Assembly (NCBI GenBank): GCA_003225555.1
Contig: QIAM01000001.1
Location: 1 to 64,000 of the forward strand
Length of the DNA: 64,000 nucleotides
Reading direction: 5' to 3'
From: Acidobacteriota bacterium
GTDB lineage: Bacteria; Acidobacteriota; Terriglobia; Terriglobales; Acidobacteriaceae
Below the pieces are notes generated by a model. It saw only the letters and a list, made by a program, of their open reading frames with translations, ran no database searches and was not told the origin of the DNA. This document shows, piece by piece, positions 25,602 to 34,133 of this stretch. The position numbers and the translations under genes are program-made. Position 1 is the first letter of the stretch, and each line of letters begins with the position of its first letter.

Positions 25602-28055
25602 ATGAAACGCATCAATAAAGTCGCCATCCTGGGCGCCGGAACCATGGGCACCCGCATCGCCGCACATTTCGCCAACGCCTCCGTTCCCAGCTACCTGTTC
25701 GATATCGTTCCTGCCGACGCCGACGTTCCTGCCCGCAACAAGATCGCCGCCGCTGGACTCGACGCCGCAAAGAAGTCCAAGCCCGCCGCCTTCATGGAGT
25801 CATCTCTGGCCCGCTTTGTAACTGTCGGTAATTTCGAGGACGACCTGCCGAAGCTCGCAGAAGCCGACTGGATCATCGAAGCCGTGATCGAGAATCTCGA
25901 CATCAAGCGGGCCTTGTTGAGGAACGTCGAAGCGGTTCGCAAACCCGGGACCATCGTCACAACGAACACCAGCGGCCTGCCAGTGGGCAAAATCGCGGAA
26001 GGATTCTCCGACGACTTCCGCCGGGCATGGTTCGGCACTCACTTCTTCAATCCGCCGCGCTACATGCGCCTGCTGGAGATTATCCCGACGCCTGAAGCGG
26101 ACCGCGCCGCGATTGATGTTGTCTCGCACTTCTGCGACGTGCACCTGGGCAAAGGCGTCGTGCTCGCCAAAGACACTCCCAATTTCATCGGCAACCGCAT
26201 CGGCACGTTTTCCGTGCTCAACGTGATGCGGCTGATGCAGGAGATGGATCTCACCATCGAAGACGTCGACGCCCTGACGGGACAAGCCGTCGGCTGGCCG
26301 AAGTCCGCGACCTTCCGCACCATCGACCTGGTCGGCCTCGACATTTTGGGCCACGTAGTCGGCAACATGACAGCGAACGTCCGCGACGAGCGCAACGATC
26401 TTCGTCTGCCCGAGTTCTTTACTCAGATGCTCCAGCGCAGGTGGCTCGGCGACAAGACCAAGGGCGGCTTCTACAAGAAGAATGCGGGGCGGGCGGCCTC
26501 GCCCGCCGAACCCGGCAAAGAAGATGAGCGCCTAGCCTTGGATTGGAAGACGCTTGAATATCATCCCCGCCAGAAACCGAAATTCGCCGCGCTCGACGTG
26601 GCGAAAAACCTCGAAGACACCGGCGCGCGACTTCGCCTGCTCATCGGCCTGGATGCTGCCGGCCCGCAGAAGAACGGCAAAGCGGGACAGTTCCTCTGGT
26701 CGGCGCTCTCCGATCTGTGGACTTACTCCGCCAATCGCGTCCCCGAAATCTCCGACTCCATCGTTGAAATCGACCGCGCCATGCGGCTCGGCTTCAACTG
26801 GGAACTCGGTCCCTTCGAGTTGTGGGATGCCGCCGGCGTCGAGGCCACGGTCGCCTGCATGAAGAAACAAGGCAAGCCAGTCGCTGAGAATATTGAAAAG
26901 CTGCTGGCATCCGGCCAAAAGTCCTGGTACGCCGATGATCCCAAGTCGCCCTCCGGACGCAGGTACTGGGACCTCGGAACCGGCGACTTGCAACCCGTGC
27001 AAGTCCCGGCCGGCGTGAGGTCGGTCACAGTCGCGAAAAAGTCCAACGGCGTGGTGAAGAAAAATTCCGGCGCATCTCTGGTCGATCTCGGCGACGGCGT
27101 CGGCTGCATCGAGTTCCACAGCAAGATGAACTCGCTCGGCACCGACATCGTGAGCCTCATCACACAATCCCTGAAGCCCGGGGGACCAGGAGACAACTTC
27201 GACGCCTTCGTCATGACCAACGACGCCACAAATTTCTCTGTCGGTGCAAACCTCATGTTGCTGCTCCTGAGTGTGCAGGAAGAAGAGTGGGATGACGTCG
27301 ACCTCGCCATCCGCCAGTTTCAGGGCATGACCCAGGCCATCAAGTTCTCGCCTAAACCCGTAGTGGTCGGCGCGTTCGGACTGTGCCTCGGCGGAGGCAC
27401 TGAAATCTCTCTGCACGCTGCGGCCCGCCAGCCCCACGCCGAGCTTTACACTGGCCTGGTCGAGGTCGGCGTCGGCCTGCTTCCCGGCGGCGGAGGCTGC
27501 AAGGAAGTGCTGCTCCGCGCCGTCGACCGCGCCGCCGCATCGCGCGGCAGAACTTCCGGCGAAGCCCTCGCGGGTTCAGTCGAAATGATGGAAGCCATGA
27601 AACGCGCCTTCGAAACCATCGCCACCGCCAAGGTAGCCACGTCGGCCCACGAAGCCCGCGCCCTCGGATTCCTCACCGAAAGCGACCGCATCACCATGAA
27701 CCGCGAGCGCGTGCTCACGGACGCCAAGACCCGCGCCCTCGAACTCGTCCGCGCCGGATACGAACCGCCCGTCCCTCGCGCCGACATCCCCGCCCCCGGC
27801 GAAAATCTCCTGGCCGCCCTCAAGATGGGCGTCCACCTGATGCGCCAGGGCGACTTCATCACCGACTATGAAGTAAGGCTAGGGGGGAAGATCGCCGAAG
27901 TCCTCTGCGGCGGCCAGATCACCCCCGGAACGCCGGTCAGCGAGCAGTACATCCTCGACCTCGAGCGCGAGGGATTCAAATCGCTGTGCGGCGAGCGCAA
28001 AACACAGGAGAGGATTCAGCACACACTGAAGACGGGCAAGACGCTGAGGAATTGA
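25602..28055 (+). CDS. fadN: Bifunctional 3-hydroxyacyl-CoA dehydrogenase / enoyl-CoA hydratase (FadN type)
   Basis: An 817 aa fatty acid beta-oxidation enzyme. The NAD-binding domain leads (VAILGAGTMGTRIAAHFAN), with the catalytic His in WFGTHFFNPPRYMRLLEI, then the C-terminal helical domain (FIGNRIGTF). A crotonase domain follows (about 480-720: VMTNDATNFSVGANL, VVVGAFGLCLGGGTEI). This dehydrogenase-first order is that of B. subtilis FadN. A palindromic repeat codes an in-frame insert, GRAASPAEPG, near residue 298. Genes for thiolase and acyl-CoA dehydrogenase lie downstream on the same strand. Confidence 0.93.
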   Translation: MKRINKVAILGAGTMGTRIAAHFANASVPSYLFDIVPADADVPARNKIAAAGLDAAKKSKPAAFMESSLARFVTVGNFEDDLPKLAEADWIIEAVIENLDIKRALLRNVEAVRKPGTIVTTNTSGLPVGKIAEGFSDDFRRAWFGTHFFNPPRYMRLLEIIPTPEADRAAIDVVSHFCDVHLGKGVVLAKDTPNFIGNRIGTFSVLNVMRLMQEMDLTIEDVDALTGQAVGWPKSATFRTIDLVGLDILGHVVGNMTANVRDERNDLRLPEFFTQMLQRRWLGDKTKGGFYKKNAGRAASPAEPGKEDERLALDWKTLEYHPRQKPKFAALDVAKNLEDTGARLRLLIGLDAAGPQKNGKAGQFLWSALSDLWTYSANRVPEISDSIVEIDRAMRLGFNWELGPFELWDAAGVEATVACMKKQGKPVAENIEKLLASGQKSWYADDPKSPSGRRYWDLGTGDLQPVQVPAGVRSVTVAKKSNGVVKKNSGASLVDLGDGVGCIEFHSKMNSLGTDIVSLITQSLKPGGPGDNFDAFVMTNDATNFSVGANLMLLLLSVQEEEWDDVDLAIRQFQGMTQAIKFSPKPVVVGAFGLCLGGGTEISLHAAARQPHAELYTGLVEVGVGLLPGGGGCKEVLLRAVDRAAASRGRTSGEALAGSVEMMEAMKRAFETIATAKVATSAHEARALGFLTESDRITMNRERVLTDAKTRALELVRAGYEPPVPRADIPAPGENLLAALKMGVHLMRQGDFITDYEVRLGGKIAEVLCGGQITPGTPVSEQYILDLEREGFKSLCGERKTQERIQHTLKTGKTLRN
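26488..26507. repeat. Palindromic repeat inside fadN
   Basis: GGCGGGC and GCCCGCC form a 7-bp stem around ggcctc. It codes for the linker GRAASPA between the dehydrogenase and hydratase regions, in frame. The stem resembles the one in the ABC ATPase gene at 8355-8371. Confidence 0.6.
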
Positions 28056-28123
28056 GAAAGAGGCGCTCGTCCCTTCGAGCTATCAAGACATCGCCCTGTA
28101 CATGTTGCGCTTATGTGAATTTA

Positions 28124-28141
28124 TATGTATGATCGTACATA
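28124..28141. promoter_or_regulatory. Palindromic candidate operator upstream of the MazF module
   Basis: TATGTA-T-GATC-G-TACATA is an 18-bp inverted repeat with one mismatched pair. It ends at the ribosome site AAGGAG (28141-28146) of the first gene, so a bound repressor would block transcription start or early transcript. The position suits autoregulation by the toxin-antitoxin complex. Confidence 0.5.
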
Positions 28142-28152
28142 AGGAGATATGT

Positions 28153-28530
28153 ATGGCGTACATAGAACCGGCCACGGTATTGGCTCCCAAAGCCTCGGTT
28201 CGATCCGTGGAGATCCTATACAGCACTCGCAACGGAGGATGGTCCGTAGCTCGGGTGGGGTGGGAGGGATCGGACAGGGTGGGAATCCGCTGGAACGGTT
28301 CAGAGGACGGCCCGGGCATCGGGAATCCTCAGTCTCGAGGGAACGCGACCTGGTTCATTCTGCCGGAAGAACTAGCGCAGGCGGTCTTGAACAGGTTGGA
28401 TGAGATCACCATGAGCGGGCCCGGCGGGCTTCTGGAGCAATACCGCGAAATGGCAAGCGACTCCCAACAAGAAGCAGAAGCGGAAGAGTGGAGCGAAGGA
28501 CTAATCGGCGATGCATCCGCGGAGGGGTGA
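28153..28530 (+). CDS. Unrecognised protein encoded upstream of MazF, candidate antitoxin
   Basis: A 125 aa acidic protein overlapping mazF by 20 bp, with a strong ribosome site (AAGGAG, six bases from ATG 28153). It is not an AbrB, RHH, Phd or XRE protein. The conserved-looking core is EILYSTRNGGWSVARVGWEG, then RVGIRWNGSEDGPGIGNPQS, then TWFILPEELAQAVLNRLDEI, with an acidic, probably disordered tail (QQEAEAEEWSEGL). The tail is the sort of element that could occupy a MazF dimer. Antitoxin function is inferred only from position, overlap and the upstream palindrome. Confidence 0.6.
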   Translation: MAYIEPATVLAPKASVRSVEILYSTRNGGWSVARVGWEGSDRVGIRWNGSEDGPGIGNPQSRGNATWFILPEELAQAVLNRLDEITMSGPGGLLEQYREMASDSQQEAEAEEWSEGLIGDASAEG

Positions 28531-28843
28531 AGTCTGGTGGCTAGCTTTCGATCCGTCCGTAGGTGGGGAGATTCAAAAAACCCGCCCGGCGCTTATCGTC
28601 AGCAACAACGGCGCCAACATCGCGCTGAACCGCTTGATCGTCGTACCACTGACCAGCCAAACCGCGAGGGTGTATCCCGGCCAAGCCCTGGTGACTCTGA
28701 ACGGCGAATCGCGAAAAGCAATGGCCGATCAACTCACAACTGCTTCGAAGAAGCGCTTGCGCTCCAAGCTGGGCGAGTTGTCTCCCTCCAACGTGGCCAC
28801 GGTGGAAGCCGCAATTCTTTTGCATTTGGGGATGCGGCGCTAA
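28511..28843 (+). CDS. MazF/PemK-family endoribonuclease toxin
   Basis: A 110 aa toxin with the MazF fold: RRGEVWWLAFDPSVGGEIQK then TRPALIVSNNGANIALNRLI, then VVPLTSQTARVYPGQ and QLTTASKKRLRSKLGELS. The conserved Arg in KTRP and the Thr/Ser in the next strand are present. MazF toxins cut single-stranded mRNA or tRNA at short motifs. The start at 28511 lies inside the upstream gene. The MazF pairs here with a non-AbrB protein, which is unusual. Confidence 0.9.
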   Translation: MHPRRGEVWWLAFDPSVGGEIQKTRPALIVSNNGANIALNRLIVVPLTSQTARVYPGQALVTLNGESRKAMADQLTTASKKRLRSKLGELSPSNVATVEAAILLHLGMRR

Positions 28844-28960
28844 TCCTATGAACGTGCTTCCGTGTGATGCAAGTTCGCACAGCTTCCACCGTGTTCCGTT
28901 AGACATTTTCCCGGTTTTCGCCTGAGAGTCCCCGTCACTCTGCCCTGCTACAATCGCCGG

Positions 28961-29506
28961 ATGCGAGGATTGTTACTACTTGTCGCCGCCGCAATCGTCG
29001 GGCTCGCGACCCTGCAGTCACTTCCGCTGGCTCAGGCGCAGAAAGAATCCCCACCGGACGTGCCCGAAGCGATCCAGGCCCCCGCCGGCGAAGAAGTCGT
29101 TCTCTTCGCCCACGCCGCCGGATCTCAGATCTATACATGCCAGGCTGGCGCGGCCGGCAGATTCAGTTGGACGCTCAAAGCACCTGAGGCAGAACTGCAC
29201 GATCGAAATGACAAAGTAATCGGGCAACATTTCGCCGGCCCCACATGGAAGCTAAAGGATGGCAGCGAAGTCTCGGGTCAGCTCGCGGCCCAAGTGAATT
29301 CTCTTGATGCGGACTCCATCCCATGGCTACTGGTGAAGGCCGAAAACCATTCCGGAAAAGGCCTGCTCGCCACCGTGACGACGATTCAGCGCGTCCACAG
29401 CCACGGCGGCAAGCCGCCCGCCGAGGGCTGTGACGAATCTCACAAGGACGCCGAGACCAAGCGCGCCTACACCGCCGATTATTACTTCTACGCTCCTCCT
29501 CACTGA
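28961..29506 (+). CDS. DUF3455 exported protein
   Basis: A 181 aa protein with a signal peptide (LLLLVAAAIVGLATLQSLPL). The mature part has the DUF3455 pattern: QIYTCQAG, FSWTLKAPEAELHDRNDKVI, GQHFAGPTWKLKDGSEVSG, IPWLLVKAENHSGKGLL, IQRVHSHGGKPPAEGCDES and YTADYYFYAPP. The domain is found in fungi and bacteria and is of unknown function. It lies between the MazF and thiolase genes and shares no obvious role with either. Confidence 0.88.
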   Translation: MRGLLLLVAAAIVGLATLQSLPLAQAQKESPPDVPEAIQAPAGEEVVLFAHAAGSQIYTCQAGAAGRFSWTLKAPEAELHDRNDKVIGQHFAGPTWKLKDGSEVSGQLAAQVNSLDADSIPWLLVKAENHSGKGLLATVTTIQRVHSHGGKPPAEGCDESHKDAETKRAYTADYYFYAPPH

Positions 29507-29554
29507 CCGAGGCTCCATAAATCGATGGAGGAAGCGTGCTGTCGGCATCTCGCC

Positions 29555-29586
29555 TTCCTTCCTGTGACTTCGTGTCCTTGGTGGTT
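29555..29586. repeat. Dispersed palindromic repeat, family A (half copy)
   Basis: The segment ccttcctgtgacttcg plus tgtccttggtggtt matches the right arm of the 2341-2415 repeat. It lies 42 bp before the thiolase ATG. Confidence 0.65.
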
Positions 29587-29628
29587 GATAATAGGTGTTG
29601 GCTCAGTGCCGACTGCAGGGAGCTTCCT

Positions 29629-30807
29629 ATGCGTGAAGTCATCATTGCCTCTTCCGTCCGCACGCCCGTGGGACGCGCTTTTAAGGGTACGCTCCGCGCC
29701 ACCCGTCCCGATGAACTCGCGGCGGTCGTCATCAAGGGCGCGCTCGACCGCGTACCGCAACTTGATCCCAAAGAAATCGAAGACGTCATCCTCGGATGCG
29801 CCATGCCCGAGGCCGAACAGGGGATGAACGTAGCCCGCATCGCCTCGCTGCGTGCCGGGTTGCCGGTCGAAGTCTCGGCGTTAACCATCAACCGTTTCTG
29901 CTCCTCCGGCCTGCAAGCCATCGCCATGGCCGCCGAGCGCATCATGAGCGGCGGGGCCGAAGTCATCGTCGCCGGCGGCACGGAATCCATGTCGATGATT
30001 CCGATGGGCGGCCACAAAATCTCGCCCAACCCCTGGCTCGTGGATCACTATCCAGACGCCTATCTTTCGATGGGCCTGACGGCAGAACGTCTCGCGCAGG
30101 GCTGCGAAATCACGCGCGAGGCCGCGGATGAATTCTCCCTACACAGTCATCAAAAGGCGTTGGCCGCGATCCAGGCAGGGAAATTCGCCGACGAAACGGT
30201 GCCGGTGCCGGTGAGCTTTTCTACGCCGAATGGTTCGAAGCCCAAGCGTCAGGAAATTACCTTCAAAGTGGACGAGGGACCGCGCGCCGATACATCGCTG
30301 GGAGCGCTGCTCGCGCTGAAACCCGCGTTCCACATGAAGGGAACCGTGACTGCCGGCAACTCCTCGCAAATGTCCGACGGAGCCGCTGCCGCTGTGGTCA
30401 TGTCGGCAGAGCGAGCCAAGGGTCTCGGCATCAAGCCACTGGCGCGCTACGTTTCCTTCGCGACCGCTGGATACAAACCCGAAGAGATGGGACTCGGCCC
30501 GGTGTTCGCAATTCCAAAGGCACTTAAGATGGCCGGTCTGAAGCTCTCTGACATCGACGTGATCGAATTGAATGAAGCCTTCGCCGCGCAGTCGCTGGCC
30601 GTGATCAAGGAAGCCGGATTGGATCCTGCGAAGGTGAATCCGAACGGCGGCGCGATCGCCCTGGGGCATCCGCTGGGCTGCACCGGAGCGAAGCTGACCG
30701 CCACGATCATCCGCGAACTGAAGCGCCGCAACGCGCGTTACGGGCTAGTGACGATGTGCGTCGGCGGCGGCATGGGCGCGGCAGGAATCTTCGAAAACTT
30801 GAACTAA
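29629..30807 (+). CDS. fadA: Acetyl-CoA acyltransferase (thiolase)
   Basis: A 392 aa thiolase that releases acetyl-CoA in the last step of beta-oxidation. The nucleophilic cysteine is in [18 protein letters not shown], the catalytic His in [17 protein letters not shown], and the C-terminal cysteine in [14 protein letters not shown]. The ATG at 29629 was chosen over a longer frame because it has CAGGGAG upstream and gives [15 protein letters not shown], the normal thiolase start. It is the second of three beta-oxidation genes in the order fadN, fadA, fadE. Confidence 0.95.
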   Translation: MREVIIASSVRTPVGRAFKGTLRATRPDELAAVVIKGALDRVPQLDPKEIEDVILGCAMPEAEQGMNVARIASLRAGLPVEVSALTINRFCSSGLQAIAMAAERIMSGGAEVIVAGGTESMSMIPMGGHKISPNPWLVDHYPDAYLSMGLTAERLAQGCEITREAADEFSLHSHQKALAAIQAGKFADETVPVPVSFSTPNGSKPKRQEITFKVDEGPRADTSLGALLALKPAFHMKGTVTAGNSSQMSDGAAAAVVMSAERAKGLGIKPLARYVSFATAGYKPEEMGLGPVFAIPKALKMAGLKLSDIDVIELNEAFAAQSLAVIKEAGLDPAKVNPNGGAIALGHPLGCTGAKLTATIIRELKRRNARYGLVTMCVGGGMGAAGIFENLN

Positions 30808-31023
30808 TCCTGCAAGACCGGGAAGGCACCCGAGGTATCGAATGCCAATCGATTGCGGTCTCCTTCGTGCCCTCCGAGGCTGATTGGGGGCGCGACAATG
30901 CTCTACCGACTCTATACATCCTTTTACAGAGATCAGGGTATCGTAGAAGTGGGCGGCGTCCATCGTCAGCAATCTATCGCTTAGTCTCGAGCGGATCAAC
31001 CCAGTCGTTAGGAGGTGCTTAAT

Positions 31024-31989
31024 ATGCGGCTCTCCAGCCTGGTTTTTGCAGCAGTCCTGTCGTTCTCCTCCACAGTCTTCGCACAACGTCCTTCGTCGAG
31101 CAGCGCCCCCACTAGTCCGCCGCCCGCTCCGGCGCCGACTCCTGCGCCCAGCGTCTCGTCGAGCGCGAGTCCGTCGCACAGCAGCGCGTCGAGCAGTCCG
31201 AGTCCAAGCGCCAGTCCGAGCCCGAGTCCTGCGAGCTCTTCCATGGGCAGCCATTCGTCGGCCGCTTCAACTCCCGCGCCCAGCCACGTTCCAAGCTCGG
31301 TCTCGCCCAGCCCGAGTGCTGGATCGTCCTCGCGGCCGACGGCACATTCGCCTGAGTCCGAACCCGGGCGTGTGATCCCGGAGGGCAAGCTCCCCGGCGA
31401 CGAGGGCAGGATCGTTCCGGCGCAGCGCATCGGCAGCACTCCGCCCCCTCAGCAGCACGAACCGAAGGCGGCGGAGCCGGATTTGCGCCGCCGAATCTGC
31501 GACAACGGACCGTGCAAGGAGCTTCCAGTTCAGCCGCCGGCCACTCCCGACCTGCGCCGCAGAATTTGCAAAGATGGACCCTGCGTGGAATGCCCGCCCG
31601 GACAGTCGGCGGGGAAGAACGGCGGCTGCGTGGCCACCCCGGCTCCGACAACAAACACAATTTCCCATCTGTGCCAACCGAACGAGACTTGGAACGGCGC
31701 GGCTTGTGTCGCGACTTATCAGTGCCGGCCGGGTGAATTCTGGAACGGCGCTCAATGCACTAACCGGACGGCTGAGTGCGCGAACACCGATGCGAGAGCC
31801 GCGATGCTGGCTCACGAAGTGCGCACGACCAGAATGGACATGGACGCCGCTTGCGTGAACCATCCTTCGGGCCAACAGTGCCGCAGCCTGAAACAAAGCT
31901 ACGATTTCGCCGTGCAGCGCTACCGGATCCTCTTGAACGAGGCTCCCGTAGCCTGCCGGAGCATGTTGCTGGATCCGCTGTCCTTGTGA
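31024..31989 (+). CDS. Exported Ser/Pro-rich, Cys-rich repeat protein
   Basis: A 321 aa protein; the ATG at 31024 sits after AGGAGG. The signal peptide is LSSLVFAAVLSFSSTVFAQ. Residues about 25-110 are almost entirely Ser, Pro and Ala in short repeats, probably an extended linker. Two copies of a Cys motif follow, PDLRRRICDNGPCKE and PDLRRRICKDGPCVE, then two related Cys modules (CQPNETWNGAACVATY, CRPGEFWNGAQCT) and a C-terminal helix with three more Cys. Likely a secreted or surface protein stabilised by disulfides. Function unknown. Confidence 0.75.
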   Translation: MRLSSLVFAAVLSFSSTVFAQRPSSSSAPTSPPPAPAPTPAPSVSSSASPSHSSASSSPSPSASPSPSPASSSMGSHSSAASTPAPSHVPSSVSPSPSAGSSSRPTAHSPESEPGRVIPEGKLPGDEGRIVPAQRIGSTPPPQQHEPKAAEPDLRRRICDNGPCKELPVQPPATPDLRRRICKDGPCVECPPGQSAGKNGGCVATPAPTTNTISHLCQPNETWNGAACVATYQCRPGEFWNGAQCTNRTAECANTDARAAMLAHEVRTTRMDMDAACVNHPSGQQCRSLKQSYDFAVQRYRILLNEAPVACRSMLLDPLSL

Positions 31990-32309
31990 CGTTGTCAGGT
32001 TTCGGAAATCGGCTGCCGTATCGACTTGCTTGTGGAAGGACCTTGTAGCCGTCGAGATCAAATCGGTAGACGGCATCTCACCTGTCCATCAGGCCCAAAT
32101 CCCTTCGTACCTGAAACTAAGTGGCAAATCCTATGGAACTCCTTATAGACTTCAATGTTGTCCACCTGAAATATGGCATCAAACGTTTCGTCAACGACAC
32201 CGGTTGGAAGTAAGAGCAATTAACCACTAAGGACGCGAAGTCACACGAAGGACTAAATGCTGAGGCCTTCCTTGGTGTACTTTCGTCCTTAGTAGTTGAA
32301 AGGCTTTGA
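31990..32309. other. 320-bp gap between the secreted protein and fadE
   Basis: The first 230 bp show no gene or clear structure. The last 80 bp are the diverged copy of repeat A. No strong promoter pattern is evident. Confidence 0.5.
32220..32299. repeat. Dispersed palindromic repeat, family A (diverged full copy)
   Basis: Arms ttaaccactaaggacgcgaag and ctttcgtccttagtagtt pair around a centre that includes tgaggcctt. Base changes in one arm are mostly matched in the other, so the hairpin seems maintained. It ends ten bases before the fadE ATG. Confidence 0.65.
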
Positions 32310-34109
32310 ATGTCCACGACCACAGAAGTCCCCAAGGCGAAGATTTCCGGCGGCAGTTTCCTGCTTGAAACGCGCCGCCCCGACGAAGTCTTCACCCCCG
32401 AGGATTTCACCGAGCAGCATCAACTCATCGGCCAAACTGCGGAAGAGTTCGCGCAAAACGAAATCGTTCCCAACGTCGAGAAGATGGAGCACAAGGATTT
32501 CTCCGTCACGCGAGATCTGCTGAAGAAGGCCGGCGACCTCGGCCTGAGCTCGGTCGAGATTCCCGAAGCCTACGGCGGCCTCGAGATGGACAAAGTCACC
32601 GCCGCGGTGATCGCCGACCACATAGCAAAATACGCCGGCTTCGCCACAACCTGGGGCGGACACACCGGTATTGGCACGCTGCCCATCGTCTATTTCGGCA
32701 CAGAAGAACAGAAGAACAAGTATCTCCCGCGACTTGCTGCCGGAGAAATCGTCGGCGCCTACGCCTTATCTGAAGCCTCATCCGGCTCGGACGCTTTGAA
32801 CTGCCGTGCCCGAGCCCAGGTTTCTTCCGATGGTAAACACTACATCCTCAACGGCGAAAAGATGTGGATCACCAATGCCGGTTTCGCCGACTTGTTCACC
32901 GTCTTCGCCAAGGTCGATGGTGAAAAGTTCACCGCGTTCCTGGTTGAAAAGACTTTTCCCGGCTTCTCCATTGGCGCCGAAGAACACAAGATGGGCATTC
33001 GCGGATCGTCCACCTGCCCCATCATCCTCAACGACTGCAAGGTGCCGGTCGAAAACGTGCTCGGCGAAATCGGCAAGGGCCACGTCATCGCCTTCAACAT
33101 CTTGAACGTCGGCCGCTTCAAGCTCGGCGCCATGTGCGTCGGTGGAGGCCGCGTCTCTCTTGAACACGCCATCGCCTACGCCAAGCAGCGCAAGGCGTTC
33201 AACAAGGTCATTGCTGACTTCGGCTTGGTACGCGAGAAGATCGCCAACATGGCGACCCTGCTTTTTGTCGGCGAATCACTCGTTTATCGCACGGTCGCCC
33301 TGATGGATAGCGCCCTCAGCGAGGTCGACAAATCTGCTCCCGACGCCGCCAAACAGACACTCAAAGCCATTGAGGAGTATGCCGTCGAATGCTCGATCAT
33401 TAAAGTCTGGGGCTCGGAGATGATCGACTACGTCGTCGACGAGACTGTTCAGATTTACGGAGGCTACGGCTTCGTCGAGGAGTATCCTGCCGAGCGCGCC
33501 TATCGCGACGCCCGCATCAACCGCATCTTCGAAGGCACCAACGAGATCAACCGCCTCATCATCACCGGATTCTTGCTGAAGCGCGCCATGAGCGGCCAGC
33601 TGCCACTCATGCCCGCCATCAAGAAACTGATGGATGACGTTCTCTCCGGTCCCAGTATGGGTGAAGAGATGGAAGGTCCGCTCGCCGACGAGCGAAAGCT
33701 GGTCGGGCAGGCAAAGAAACTCGGCCTGTTCGCCGCCGGAGCAGCCACCCAGAAATACATGCAGGCGATTCAAGACCAGCAGGAGATCATGGGCGCCATC
33801 GCCGACATGACGATTGAGACCTACGCCATGGAGTCAGCCGTGCTGCGCGCGCAGAAGATCGTCGAAGCGAAAGGCGAATCCGATGCGGCTCTTCCCGTTG
33901 CCATGACCCGCGTCTACCTCTCGCAAGCGATAGAGAAAGTCGAGTCCGCAGCCAGAAAAGTGATCGCCGCCGTAGCCGACGGCGACATGCTGCGCACCCA
34001 GCTGGCGATTCTCCGCCGCCTGGCAAAATACGAACCCTTCAACGCCATCGAACTCCGGCAGCAAATAGCGCAGAAGACAATCGAGCGCGGGAAATTTACT
34101 CTGAACTAG
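32310..34109 (+). CDS. fadE: Acyl-CoA dehydrogenase (FadE type, long form)
   Basis: A flavoprotein of 599 aa, about 200 longer at the C-terminus than classic 380-residue enzymes, like B. subtilis FadE. The FAD-binding segments are AYALSEASSGSDALNCRARA and WITNAGFADLFTVFAKV. The helix ERAYRDARINRIFEGTNEIN carries the Glu-rich FEGTNEI substrate loop. An all-helical C-terminal domain follows (SAVLRAQKIVEAKGESDAAL). It introduces the first double bond in beta-oxidation. It completes the fadN-fadA-fadE set. ATG 32310 is right after repeat A, and no ribosome site is evident. Confidence 0.94.
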   Translation: MSTTTEVPKAKISGGSFLLETRRPDEVFTPEDFTEQHQLIGQTAEEFAQNEIVPNVEKMEHKDFSVTRDLLKKAGDLGLSSVEIPEAYGGLEMDKVTAAVIADHIAKYAGFATTWGGHTGIGTLPIVYFGTEEQKNKYLPRLAAGEIVGAYALSEASSGSDALNCRARAQVSSDGKHYILNGEKMWITNAGFADLFTVFAKVDGEKFTAFLVEKTFPGFSIGAEEHKMGIRGSSTCPIILNDCKVPVENVLGEIGKGHVIAFNILNVGRFKLGAMCVGGGRVSLEHAIAYAKQRKAFNKVIADFGLVREKIANMATLLFVGESLVYRTVALMDSALSEVDKSAPDAAKQTLKAIEEYAVECSIIKVWGSEMIDYVVDETVQIYGGYGFVEEYPAERAYRDARINRIFEGTNEINRLIITGFLLKRAMSGQLPLMPAIKKLMDDVLSGPSMGEEMEGPLADERKLVGQAKKLGLFAAGAATQKYMQAIQDQQEIMGAIADMTIETYAMESAVLRAQKIVEAKGESDAALPVAMTRVYLSQAIEKVESAARKVIAAVADGDMLRTQLAILRRLAKYEPFNAIELRQQIAQKTIERGKFTLN

Positions 34110-34133
34110 AACTTTGTTCTCGTTCATCATGGC

